From Entrophospora sp. SA101 (lineage: Eukaryota; Glomeromycota; Glomeromycetes; Entrophosporales; Entrophosporaceae): a stretch of 64,000 bases of DNA. Positions 25,170 to 35,514 of the stretch are shown here, in pieces. The stretch spans positions 1 to 64,000 of the forward strand of contig CAUDNR010004088.1 in NCBI GenBank assembly GCA_958430865.1. Reading direction: 5' to 3'. The notes below the pieces were generated by a model. It did not search any database and was not told the origin of the DNA. It saw only the letters and a list, made by a program, of their open reading frames with translations. Position 1 is the stretch's first letter. Each line of letters starts with the position of its first letter. A program made the translations under genes and the position numbers.

Positions 25170-25575
25170 ATGAGCGTTGAAATTGGTACTAAAGTTGAAG
25201 GTGAATGTCGCACTCGTCGTTCTCGCCTAAGTCCTGATAAATTGATTGATTCGCCCGAGGAAGGTGTTAAAACTCTTTATGATGTGGTGCAACGCAGTGT
25301 TAAAAAATATGGTGATAATAAAAATGCTTTAGGTTATAGAAAAATCGAAAGGATTGTTGAAGAAGAAAAGGAAGTCACAAAGATTGTTGGAGGGGTCGAA
25401 AAAAAAGAATTGAAAACTTGGAAATATTTTCAATTATCAGGTTATAATTGGTTAACTTATAATGATTTGGATCAAGAAATTAAAACCATTGGGGCTGGCC
25501 TGGTAAAATTAGGTTTAAGTGAAGGGTCTAAAATTGCAATCTTTGCTGCTACAAGGTAATAAAAAATTATTTTAT

Positions 25576-25608
<33 letters not shown>

Positions 25609-26161
25609 TATATATGATACTAAATTTCTTATTGTTATCTTTATGTATATAAAATATATTAGTGCCAATTGGATGCTTGTGACTCATGGTAAGCGTTGCT
25701 AATATCTAATTATAAACAAACAATGTATATGTAACAAAGTATTGATTTTGCGAAATCATCTTAATCCATAGGTTGTTTCTCACAGAGTATGACTATTGTG
25801 ACTGCATATGATACCCTCGGAGAAGAAGGTCTTCTCCATTCAATGAATGAAGCAGAAGTTAATGGAATATTTACTAACGCAGATTTACTTCCAATGGTTA
25901 AAAAGGTTGCTGGAAAATGTTCAACTCTTAAATTTATAATTTATGATGGTGATGCAAAAGGATCAGTCTTGCAAGAATTGTCAAATGCTCATTCAAACCT
26001 TGGAATTTTTACATTGGAAGAACTTAAACAATTAGGCAAAGATTATCCAATAAATACAAACCCACCAAAATCACAAGATATATGTTGTATTATGTATACT
26101 TCTGGAACTACCGGTAATCCAAAAGGCGTCATATTGACTCATGCTAATCTTGTTGCAGCAA
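25170..26161 (+). pseudogene. Long-chain acyl-CoA synthetase, 5' half only (locus A copy)
   Basis: Exons 1-3 (25170-25555, 25663-25688, 25772-26161) are identical to the complete gene at 48,779-51,260 and end just after the ATP-binding P-loop YTSGTTGNPKGV. Intron 3 opens with its normal GTAAGT, but after 48 bp it switches at 26,203-26,209 to sequence from 60.8 kb, so exons 4-6, the rest of the adenylation core and the C-terminal lid are missing. A transcript would retain a chimeric intron or splice to a foreign acceptor. No acyl-CoA synthetase activity is expected. The promoter region is intact, so it may still be transcribed. Confidence 0.9.
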
Positions 26162-26396
26162 GTAAGTTTCTTTCCTTTAAAAAAAAATTTTTTTTTAAAA
26201 TTAAAAAATCGAAAAAAACTTGAAAGGATAAAGGTAAAGATCTAAAAAATGTCAATCATTCACTGGTTCATAGGCGAATCACCAATATACAAAAAATTTC
26301 CATTCCATTCAATTTCATTTATTTATTTTGTGATTATCTGATATGTTGCATACAACTTTAACTAACATTTTATTTCTTTTATTTGTGGAACATAAG

Positions 26397-26794
26397 TCTG
26401 AAGAATTTGAAGAGGGTGAGTTTGTTTTCTTTTCTAAATTTGATGTATTAAGATATTTGCAAAACTAATTGTGTCTCTATTGCCAAAAAATGTAGGTAAA
26501 TGTGCATTAGATCGCATTAAGAAAGCGAAAAAGTCTGCCTTATCAAAAAATTGGGTTGAAAAGTTGGATAATGATAAACCAGCTTTTTTTAAATTGTTGT
26601 CCACCAAAAAATTATTACCATTTACCACGAATTTTTTGGAGGATTGTAAAGATTTCAACATAAAAAATGAAGACAAAAACACAGTTTGTGACCTGCTATT
26701 TACAATGAGTGGTACTTTTAGAAGTCACAATGAGAGTATTAATATTGATATTAATAATGAGCCGTTAAATAATCATCAGGATCCTAAATTATAA
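26397..26794 (+). CDS. 3' end of an unrecognised coiled-coil-like gene (locus A copy)
   Basis: Two exons with matching phase: 26,397-26,415 (SEEFEE) and 26,496-26,794, reading GKCALDRIKKAKKSALSKNW and then Lys/Asp-rich sequence to a TAA. Codon use and splice sites look real, but no family is recognised. The upstream exon, if it is the coiled-coil-like stretch described at 60,247-60,905, is cut by the junction at 26,203, so this copy has lost its start. Confidence 0.4.
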
Positions 26795-27009
26795 AATTGC
26801 ATCGCGATGTAAAACAGGTACCATTGCACAACCTTATTTCAAGGTGCGCAGCCTACCCAACATTGCACAATGCATTATTACATTGCGATGTGGATAATTT
26901 TTTATTTAATTTTAACATTTCGCATCGAATTTTATTGTATATATTAAAAATTAATAAAAATAAAAATTATATATAAATTCAATTTGAAAAAATTACATTT
27001 TTATTAATA

Positions 27010-27285
27010 TTAACAGGAGACAGTTCTGGCAGCACAAAATTTTTAACCCATGCAATTATTGATTGACCAATCAAAATCATGAATTTGATAATGTAAAATA
27101 AATGTTGGTTGATTCATTTTGTCAACAATCACTTCACCAACAATTGTTTCGTTAACAAATAACAAATAGTTCGAATTTAAGAAGTTGGAAGCAACCATAC
27201 GACAAACCTTTGAAATAGTCTAATAAATTAAATTGTACTACTCGAAAATGTATTTAAAGGGTTGGTTTTCGACTTGGTTGAAGAA
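27010..27285 (-). repeat. Dispersed repeat R, copy 2 (right edge of locus A)
   Basis: Identical to 60,031-59,756 in reverse, cut by the N gap. The remaining 190 bp or so of R that should follow are not seen after the gap. Confidence 0.8.
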
Positions 27286-27295
27286 NNNNNNNNNN
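27286..27295. other. Assembly gap (10 N)
   Basis: Ten N bases inside repeat R. Ten is likely a placeholder length. An ORF reading through it is not real. Confidence 0.98.
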
Positions 27296-27353
27296 TTGTT
27301 CAAGTTAAAACAAGTTGATTCATATAGTTTTTTAATGCTCATGCTTATAGAAA

Positions 27354-27766
27354 ATGTTGAGAAGCCCAAATTTCCCAAACTAGTTTGGGCTTTGAGAAAA
27401 CAGTTTGGACCAGAAACCTTAGTTATGAAGATGTTCGTGGTATATTAAAGGAATTTCTTGAAGATATAGTTGGAGTATGTAATAATAGCAAATTATAACA
27501 ACAAATTATAATTTATGGATATTAATAATAACAATTTTTACATATTATGACTTTTTTTCTTTAGTCTGCAGTCACTTATATGGAACAAGCAAGACATAAA
27601 ACAGTCACATGCATGGATGTTAGTAAATTGGTTCACTTCACTATAATATATATTGTAAATGTATCACTACCTTTTAACCATATTAATCTATTTATTGAAA
27701 CATATTTTCTTAATAGCATATGCACTAAAAAGAAAAGGCAAACTTCATTATGGATTTGGTGTATAA
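27354..27766 (+). pseudogene. Histone H4-like gene fragment
   Basis: Pieces align in order to the C-terminal two thirds of histone H4. KPKFPKLVWALRKQFG corresponds to the loop/alpha-1 region but is badly diverged. SYEDVRGILKEFLEDIVG (about 27,420-27,474) matches alpha-2. After an intron comes AVTYMEQARHKTVTCMDV (27,568-27,620), and after a second intron (donor GTAAAT, acceptor TTAATAG) YALKRKGKLHYGFG with a TAA at 27,764-27,766. A one-base frame change is needed before SYEDVRG, and the basic tail is absent, lying at or before the N gap. H4 is normally almost invariant; here about half the residues differ, so this is a decayed copy or a very odd variant. Confidence 0.7.
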
Positions 27767-27775
27767 ATTTTTTTA

Positions 27776-28339
27776 AAAAAAATATATTTTTAAATTTGGG
27801 AGCTTAAAAAATTTCTTGTGTATCTACACTTTGAAGTTTTTATTTTTAGCAAAAATTTACAGTAATAATTTAATTTTTCTTAATTGTTTACCATAATGTT
27901 ATTATATTGATAAGCAGGTTTCTTGACTTTCACAAATTTCTTTTAAATAAACAAAATATATTAATATCTTTCTACACAATAATTGAAGTACTGTTTGAAA
28001 ACACATGTATAATTTAGTCCTTGTGAAAGTAATTCTTACATTAAGTATCATTTATTTTGAAAATATAAGGAGCAATTTTTTCACCTTGTTCTTTCTTCAA
28101 AACACTTCTGATAGTACTATAATTCTTGGGTTCCATAGTATATCTGATGTAAATGAGTTTCATATTAACTATTTTATATAGGGATAATTCTATATATCAC
28201 AAATGGATATTATAAAACTGATAATTATAATCACATTACAAATGACTAAATTTTGATCCCTGAAATTCTTAGTAATACCAATGTTCACTTTGTCTGGTTT
28301 TGTTGCAGCATGCCCCATATATGATATATATATTATTAG
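27776..28339. other. Spacer, no coding seen
   Basis: AT-rich. I looked for the missing upstream exons of the acyl-CoA dehydrogenase and found none on either strand. Confidence 0.6.
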
Positions 28340-29361
28340 GTTCCTGAAGAAAATGTATTAGGTGAAATAGGAAAAGGTGTGTATAATATACAAATAAATA
28401 AATGTGCATGTGCATATATGATGTGGTGTGAATATTAAATATAATAATTTATTATTATTATAATAAATATTCAAGGCTATAAATATGCTATTGAGATATT
28501 GAATGAAGGACGTATTGGAATAGCAGCTCAAATGATAGGACTTGCACAAGGAGCATATGATCATGCATTACCTTATTTATTCCAAAGGGAACAATTTGGT
28601 CAATTTATTGGTGACTTTCAGGTAAAAAATACAGATAAAATTTTTTTTTTGATGTTAATAAATCACTATTGAAAATGTATATACTCTCTCTTGATCTTTA
28701 ATAGGGAATGCAACTGCAATATGCACAAAGTTAGTATTACTTAACAAACATAACAATGACAATCTATCATTATTTAAATTATATAAATTTGTTATTAATT
28801 ATAATGATATGGTGCATATACATATTTTTCATCTAGTTGCAACTGAAATTGAAGCCGCCAGATTATTGACATATAATGCAGCTAGAATTAAACAAGAAGG
28901 AAAAAGCTTTATTAAAGAAGCTGCAATGGCTAAATTATATTCTTCTCAAATAGCAGAAAAGGTTTATTTTTAAATGAAATTGTTTAATCTTTTACTATGG
29001 TGATGTCATGATAATATTATTTATGTTGATCAGGCTGCATCTAAATGTATCGAGTGGATGGGTGGTGTCGGATTTACTACAGAATTTCCAGGTAATTCAA
29101 AAAAAAAATTTTTTTGTTAAATGTAATAAAAAATTATTTAAATAATTTTTTTCTTTGTATATTATATATACTTATAGTCGAGAAGTATTACAGGGATGCA
29201 AAAATAGGTAAACACACAATATTTATTATTTTAATCATTCAATCATTCAATCATTTATTTATGTTAAACATTTGTTTTTAAAAGGTGCAATTTATGAGGG
29301 AACCTCAAACATTCAATTAATTACAATTGCTAAAGAAATTAAAAAAAAATATGCATCATAA
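28340..29361 (+). pseudogene. Short/branched-chain acyl-CoA dehydrogenase, 3' half only
   Basis: Seven exons in phase: 28340-28376, 28476-28621, 28705-28729, 28837-28961, 29034-29091, 29178-29207, 29285-29361. They encode the C-terminal flavoprotein domain of an ACADSB-like mitochondrial enzyme: [52 protein letters not shown]-type (KCIEWMGGVGF), and the catalytic-glutamate segment IYEGTSNIQLITIAKEI. These 165 or so residues are undamaged, with no stops or frameshifts. The N-terminal half and middle beta domain (about 250 residues) are not in the preceding 1 kb, which holds the histone fragment and the assembly gap. Either a 5'-truncated pseudogene or a gene broken by the same rearrangement that placed the gap. 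It converges on the YbeY-like gene 62 bp away. Confidence 0.85.
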
Positions 29362-29423
29362 AAGTATAATAAATTATTATTAAAATGTTTTTAATAAATG
29401 ATAGGTATCCAGCTAATACTTTA

Positions 29424-30132
29424 TTATTTTCTGTTTCTTGAATCTTTTTTCCATTTCCAAAATTGTTTCAACATTTCTTTTTCTTTCATATTCATCTTTA
29501 ATATTAATAGAATAATAAATTTAGACAAATATATTTTTATGTATGTATATTCACTCTTATTTTTTCCAATTAAAAATAATATTTACCATTAAATAATCAT
29601 CATCACTTTCATGATCATAACCAAGCAAATGTAGTACACCATGTACATATAACTCTATCAATCTCTTTTCAATATTAAGACATCTTTTAGTTTTCTTAAA
29701 TGAATGACAAGTAGTATAATATTTATTATTTCTTTTACACCAATTGATTACATATGGTATTGAAATAATTAAATCTCCCAGATTTTGATGTTCTGGTGTC
29801 AATGGTTTAGGTAAGTTTCCTGGTGAAATTGCCTAAATTAATTAGTTATTTATTTGATTTGTTATTTAATTATGGTGACTTTATTTCTACTGTTAAAAAA
29901 AAATAACATTTTTAGATCAAACCTCATGTAAAGGAAATGATAAAATATCAGTTGATTGATTTTTATTCCTATATTTGAAATTTAATTTTTTGATATATTT
30001 ATTATTTGTGAAAGTTACTCCTAAATCCCAATTAGAATAATTGGTAAATGATAAAATTTTCATCAACTTGATTGTTATTAGTTTCTTTGAAAGCTTTATA
30101 TAAGATTGTGAATTATTTATTATGATTGACAT
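29424..30132 (-). CDS. YbeY-like endoribonuclease (rRNA maturation, probably mitochondrial)
   Basis: Metal-dependent single-strand RNase of the UPF0054/YbeY family. Eukaryotic members act in organelles (mitochondrial rRNA or ribosome maturation). Three exons (30132-29923, 29832-29587, 29495-29424) give 175 aa, a usual family length. The zinc-binding motif HGVLHLLGYDHE is complete, with His at about 134, 138 and 144. The upstream strand TDILSFPLHE is the family's second signature, and GDLIISI precedes the helix. There is no obvious presequence, but the first 30 residues are basic and Ser/Asn-rich. The ATG at 30,132 is the first in frame. All metal ligands are present, so it is likely functional. 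Confidence 0.9.
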
Positions 30133-30310
30133 GATTATGATAATAATGACGATTAATATGACAATTTACATGATAAAACGTTATATTGGAGCGCACCAAA
30201 GATATAAGATACTATTGTTCTTATCAACTCCACTTTAATAAAGGCATGTATTAAAGTAATGAACAATTTATGTGTTTCTATTGTTTCCGTAATAAGCTAT
30301 GATCTACATG

Positions 30311-31713
30311 TCAGCTGAAAATTTTCTTAAATGCACAATGCTTTATTTTTAGTAACAAGTCTAATAAAAACACAAATAAACCAGGGACAATAGATTGGGA
30401 AAACACATGGCACAACATATTTAAATCATACAAATTATAAGTTGCTCCTTCGTCATTTGATACGAAATCCATCCAATTATCTTCTTCAATGTATTCTGGG
30501 TACATTTCTATGAATTCCTTTACAGTACCCCACAGTGATTCTATTGTTCTTGGGTATTCATATAACGATATTGTAAATCCTAAAAATGAAAATCACAAAA
30601 GGTTGATATTTTATTTTTGCATAATTATAATAACTCAATCCAATAATCTGATTCACTATATACGCTTTTACACTTTTCACATTTACCATATTTAATATCA
30701 TTGTCTTGCATATATAAGAATGGATCAAAATCTATATTACAATAGAAATCAACTCCAGGCTCGACCCTCCAATAATAATCATAATTTTTCAACAATTCAT
30801 GTCTATAAAAGAATCCTGATTCAAATCTACAGATTGAAAATGGATTATATTATATATTTATATGCTATATATACGTATGAATGCTTATGTTACTATCATT
30901 TGTATGTTCACATACCTGCACATGTGTCGATAATTTAGACTTCCGCCATAAATTACACGTTCTTCAGCCATTTGTTTCATCGCAGATTCCATAAGTTCTT
31001 TATCAATACTAGACGGTACACTCCAATGCTCCACTGGGATTAAACCTATTATTCATATATTCAATTAAAATCAAAATCAACAATCAACAAATAAAAATTA
31101 CCACACATACGCACATCTAAATGTATGAGTATCCATTTTTATTTATTTTATACCTACCAAATTCACAATTTGCCTCGGTTAAACTTCTAGTTTGATTCAT
31201 AAACTCTTCGGTGAATGGTACGTCATTTAAGAATACGTATGGGTATTTATATTTACGATTAAACCGTTGTTCAAGTTGAACCATTGTGTATCTGAAACTT
31301 TTCAAATCGTCATTTCTTATTAATACAACAAATGCTGCCTTTGCTTTACGAGGTGGAATTGTTTCTTGTTTTGTTGGTTCTTCTTTTTCAAAAGTTTCTG
31401 TTTGTTTTATTTCTTCTTCTTGCACTTGAGTTGGTTGAATGGTGTTTTCAACGGTTACAGTACTGGTCATAGTTAAGATCTTTGTTTTAAATATAGATTT
31501 TGTTATAGTGCGTGGTCCAGTACTTATTTTATTATTTGTTGCTTTTTCATTATTAATAATTGGGGCATCCTTGCCGGAATCAATATAATGATCTTCAGTT
31601 ATTATACTCCAAGGATTTTTCACACTTGGATTGAAATACGTAAATAGAAAATGAAAACAGAATATTATTGCTAAAGCTATGAGTAAATATTTTGGAAAAG
31701 TTTTTTTAAACAT
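30311..31713 (-). pseudogene. Kre2/Ktr-type alpha-1,2-mannosyltransferase (GT15), damaged 3' end
   Basis: Golgi type II mannosyltransferase that extends O- and N-linked mannan chains. Four exons in phase: 31713-31158, 31045-30916, 30826-30687, 30579-30311, about 364 codons. There is a short cytoplasmic tail, one membrane anchor (YLLIALAIIFCFHFLFTYF), a Thr-rich stem, then the GT15 core (AAFVVLIRNDDL, FLNDVPFTEEF, WRVEPGVDFYCNIDFDPF, GFTISLYEYPRTIESLW). After TYNL the expected LCHFWSNFEIA-type segment with the catalytic glutamate is replaced by YDLNMLCHVFSQSIV and a stop. The last 80-100 residues are missing. The upstream frame is clean, which suggests recent loss of the 3' end or an undetected terminal exon. 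Inactive as read. Confidence 0.8.
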
Positions 31714-32256
31714 TTTTAAACATTTAAATATTTGATCTTTTTTTGAAATATGTAGTTTTTTTTTTTTTTGATTGAGGCTTTGTACAAATTGTTGCTCTAT
31801 GCGAATTTTGAAATTATGTGAAATCTATAATTAAATTGGCTAATTGAATTTCACGTATTGCAGATTCATAGATTTTCATAAAAAGCACCTCGCCGATCAT
31901 TATTTCCCTGTTAATCAATGAAATTTATTTATTTTATTTATTTGTAAGACATTAATTTTGGATGATAAATAAACCCTTGTCACACTAAATCGGGAAGATC
32001 CAAATCCTTCATAGAAAGTCATCATTGCTTGCTGATACCACCACCAGCTAGACATATTCTCCCACAATTAAAATGGCAGCAGAGAGGTCAGTAAGTCTCC
32101 CTTATAAATGGATCAGGTCTCTCTCCATAAGTGTTTTATGCAAAAAAATGTTCCTTGTGTTACATGCAGCATTAACACTTTGATTCCAATGTGTCAGACA
32201 GACTGATTTGCAGATTCTGACAGACCAGAATTTTTTGATGCTTATCAAACCACCCA

Positions 32257-33860
32257 TCACACAAAGAACAGACCGAGGAAGTACAGAGCATCAACATTCA
32301 CCACCTTGCAATGTCTAGAAAGCTCTTGGCGAAATTCTTTTACAGGGCCCATATGATGTTGATGAGAATCAAATGCAACAACTATACTGTCACCATTATC
32401 ATTTGTTATTCTCTTGCACAGAATATCAAAGGCCTTCTGCTTATTAATAAAAGATTCTATCACAACCAATGCCAATGACAATGACATTCACCATAAAAAT
32501 CAAGGATTATATAAAGATAAAACAGAATGTAAGCAAGATAAGAGCCAGATTCATAGACATTAGTGACACCAGAGGTTGGAATTTCTAGGTTTGTATTATT
32601 CAAATGATATTCTTGTTTAATAGCAAATTAAATTAACAAAGTATAACTCATCTTGAATAACAGCCTGAAGATTTTTTTTTCTAACCACACAACTCATGTT
32701 TTTTATGAGTAAGAACAAATCCTGCTAAGTTCCAGTACTCCTTGTTAGAACAATTCACAACTTTTTCATCTGAGCCCACTGCTACAAACAGATCTATTCT
32801 TCCAGGATCTAGTCCAAATACTTTGCATCCATTCAAATCAATATTTGATCCTTCTTCATCAACATCCTCTTTATTATCATCAACTTTCTTCTGCAGACCA
32901 ACTGATACTGCAAGACCATTAGTTTGTATGGAGTAAGCAAAGATTCGATTTTGGCTGGTGAGTTTATTAATATTAAATGCTTCCATCCACCAAGTTTCCT
33001 TTTCAGCTCTGAATCTTTGAATGGTTGTTACTCTTACTTTTTCAATGACTTGTAATAAAGCATCAGTGTCAACTAATATGTACTTTTGTTGGAAAGAGTA
33101 TTCAGGCAGAAGTGTGATGAGACAAAGACCACATTCCCAGTTAATGCCAGGTAAAGGTGTGCAGGATTTTGTGAAGACCTGGAAGATATGGCCACCAGGA
33201 TGCTTTTACAAATACATCATCAAAAGCTTGATTTTGGAATAATGTCTGTTGCACTTTCAAGTGAATATATTGGATGCAGGTAGTAAGGCGAAGAAAATAT
33301 TATGGATGTGATGTAAAGAGTTTATCAATGATCTTTGAAGGAAGGGAAGGAGGATCTTGATTTTTCAAGTTGGTAATGAAATGGTTTATAATGGAGTTGA
33401 TGTGCTTTTTGAGTAAAGGAAATTGATGAATCTTAAATAATTTATATTTTATCCATCTTTTAAGTCAGTTATTGAGATTTGTTGTTATATGGTTCTGACA
33501 ATTTGTAACATATTACTGTGCAGCAGAGGAGAGAAGCTGTCCTAATGATTTTTTATTTTCCCAATTCATTCCTTGAGGGTGTAGAGGGTATCTCAAATAT
33601 TATTTATGATGGTTTTTTTTGTGGTGTCAGGGGTATTTTGTATGTAGTTACAGCTTGGAAACATTGCCTCATATACTTGAAAGCTCCTTCACTTGTGTTA
33701 AAGGAAATTGATCACCAAGGGCCATGTGATAAAGTGCTGTTTGGTTAACCAACCAAGAGCCTTTTAAAACAATTTGAGTCATCCTTTCACCAGCACTTTG
33801 GACTGCAGGCTCAAGATCTTTATCTTTAAGGAGTTTTCTGGTCCAGTTTTTACTGTGCAT
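32257..33860 (-). pseudogene. Fanzor/TnpB-like RuvC nuclease, decayed
   Basis: Broken minus-strand ORFs in the order expected for eukaryotic TnpB-like (Fanzor) proteins. 33,860-33,669 gives an N-terminal piece (MHSKNWTRKLLKDKDLEP). 33,160-32,681 reads INWECGLCLITLLPEYSF, AEKETWWMEAFNI, FAYSIQTNGLAVSV and then KVFGLDPGRIDLFVAV, the RuvC-I motif with the catalytic Asp. 32,600-32,490 carries PTSGVTNVYE. 32,487-32,257 reads GDSIVVAFDSHQ, GPVKEFRQELSRHCKVVNVDAL. Intact relatives continue VDEFxTSxxCxxC; here the acidic residue pattern is lost and no zinc finger follows. Several frameshifts and stops; dead. The family is assigned from motif memory. Confidence 0.6.
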
Positions 33861-34256
33861 CGTTCATATTTTGTGCCTTTTTCTGAACAAGTTTGGATGC
33901 AACAAGGATGTTCTAGGTATTTAAAAATATATTAAGTGCTATTCCTAAAAAATAGAGGCAGATAAATGATAAATATTTACTTGGTTTTTTATGTTGTTTT
34001 TTGTTTATGTCCTCACTTGCTTTTCTTTTAGCTGTATTTTTAGAAGATTCCGCATATGGTATATATCTGTTTCTATATCAATATTTTTGTGTGTTTTTTT
34101 TGAGAATCTCTACTTTGTCATCACTGGGAGCTTTTCGTTTGCTTGTATGTATTAACATTGAAATGATGATGGATGATGTTTAAATTAAAACAGAATTGAC
34201 AAAATTCTTTTTTTTTGAAAAGACTGAAAAAAATAACATCATTTATTTACTTTTAT

Positions 34257-34800
34257 AAGAAAAGTATCGTTTTATTATTAATTAATAGACAATTGGATTG
34301 ATTATTGTTTATTAACTAAAGGTGCCTAAAAACAATTCTACTATTATTATCGTTTGTCTTGTTTTTTTTTTGGATCGTGCCATTGATTTGTTTACTTTTA
34401 AGAAAAAATATTGTGTTTAGTTAATTAATTGACAGTTGAATTGATTATTTGTTTATTACTAAGGATGCTGAAAAACATTTTTCACTATTATTATCATTCA
34501 TCTTGTTTTTGGATCGCACCATTGATTTGTTTGCTTTTAAGAAAAAGCATTATGCGTTTAGTTAATTAATTGACAATAATTAAAATTTTGGGGTGGGGTG
34601 TTTGGATATGAAATTCTGATTGGCTAATTTGAATTTCACGTACGTGAATTGCAAATTCGCATAAATTTCATTTTCGCGCACAACATTACTAAAAACAAAG
34701 TGCTGTGCGTTTAACTAATTGACAATTTAATTGATTATTCGTTTACTTTTAACAATGTATTATGCATTTAATTAATTATTTGGTTATTACTAAAAATTCT
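34257..34800. repeat. Tandem repeat, about 140 bp unit, 3-4 copies
   Basis: Units start near 34,257, 34,400 and 34,540, each holding AAGAAAAA-(G/T)TATTG, TTAATTAATTGACAATTGAAT, TTTATTACTAA and GGATCGCACCATTGATTTGT. The last unit is interrupted at 34,577-34,690 by the GGGGTGGGGTG...ATTGGCTAATTTGAATTTC module also seen upstream of ACSL. Confidence 0.7.
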
Positions 34801-35514
34801 AAAAAATGAAGCTTATTATATTTAATTAACACAAAAAAAAGATTTAACATTTGCCATGTCACGATCTCCTTCCAAAACTCGCAAGTCATGCGACTTCCGT
34901 GCAGTTTTCTCACCAATTGTCTCCTTTTGAGTCTAGCCGCACCTGGTCTTTTCGGTATTTGGTGCGATCAATGTTTTCACCATATTTAGCAAAAATTGTG
35001 TTGTACGGCAAATGTTTTGTTTTATAAAAACAGGTTGCAATTGGAATTGCAATTGAAACCGAAAAATCTGTTTTTTAAAACCTAATTTTTTTGGAAGGAA
35101 TTTTTTGCTTTCGCTGTGGTAATTTCAGAAAAAAATTTGATCTACATAATTTTTATTGCGAAAAAAAAAATACAAAGAATAATAAAAATTATTCAGTGTC
35201 ACAACTCCGTCGTTTACCACTGTTTTTATTCTCATTATTATCGTCATCATTTTCAATGTTGTACAAATTTTCTACTGCGTCCGTATAACCTTTATTGTTA
35301 CTGACAACTTCGTTCATTGTATGTGTCAGTTTCGTTGCCCTTGATGTGCTTGATTCTTCCTGTGGGTCATGGTCTGCGCAAGATATGGGATACCAACCAC
35401 TTCATTGGATTAAATTTATTCCGTAATTTTTATAGTGTAATCTAAAAAAAATAAAATTCAACAGAAAAAGTAGACTGTTAAATACAAGATGTATGACGAC
35501 ACATGAAGCTTCCA
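34801..35514. other. Spacer, no gene supported
   Basis: A slightly GC-richer patch at 34,860-35,000 and an AT-rich rest. I tested the patch for a tRNA fold and coding frames and saw neither. Confidence 0.5.

Larger units (their letters stand above)
16726..26209 (-). repeat. Locus A, main arm: inverted copy of 50,221-59,704
   Basis: Position x here pairs with 76,430 minus x on the other strand. Every translated segment I compared, a dozen or so including the 500-residue BTB protein and the ATAATC microsatellite reading frame, is residue-identical between the arms. The left limit is the last mismatch at 16,725 inside repeat R. The right limit is 26,209 in intron 3 of the acyl-CoA synthetase copy. 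Confidence 0.95.
26203..27285 (-). repeat. Locus A, second arm: inverted copy of 59,756-60,838
   Basis: Position x here pairs with 87,041 minus x. It begins at the 7 bp overlap (AAAAAAT, 26,203-26,209) shared with the end of the main arm and runs without visible mismatch to the N gap. Together the two parts contain the whole 50,221-60,838 unit once, in permuted order, except for about 51 bp of repeat R at the gap. Confidence 0.93.

Noticed and set aside
27233..27448. ORF spanning the N gap
   Set aside because: It includes unknown bases and joins repeat R to histone-like sequence; not a real reading frame.
34860..35000. GC-richer patch considered as tRNA or small RNA gene
   Set aside because: No cloverleaf or consistent stem could be drawn, and no open frame.
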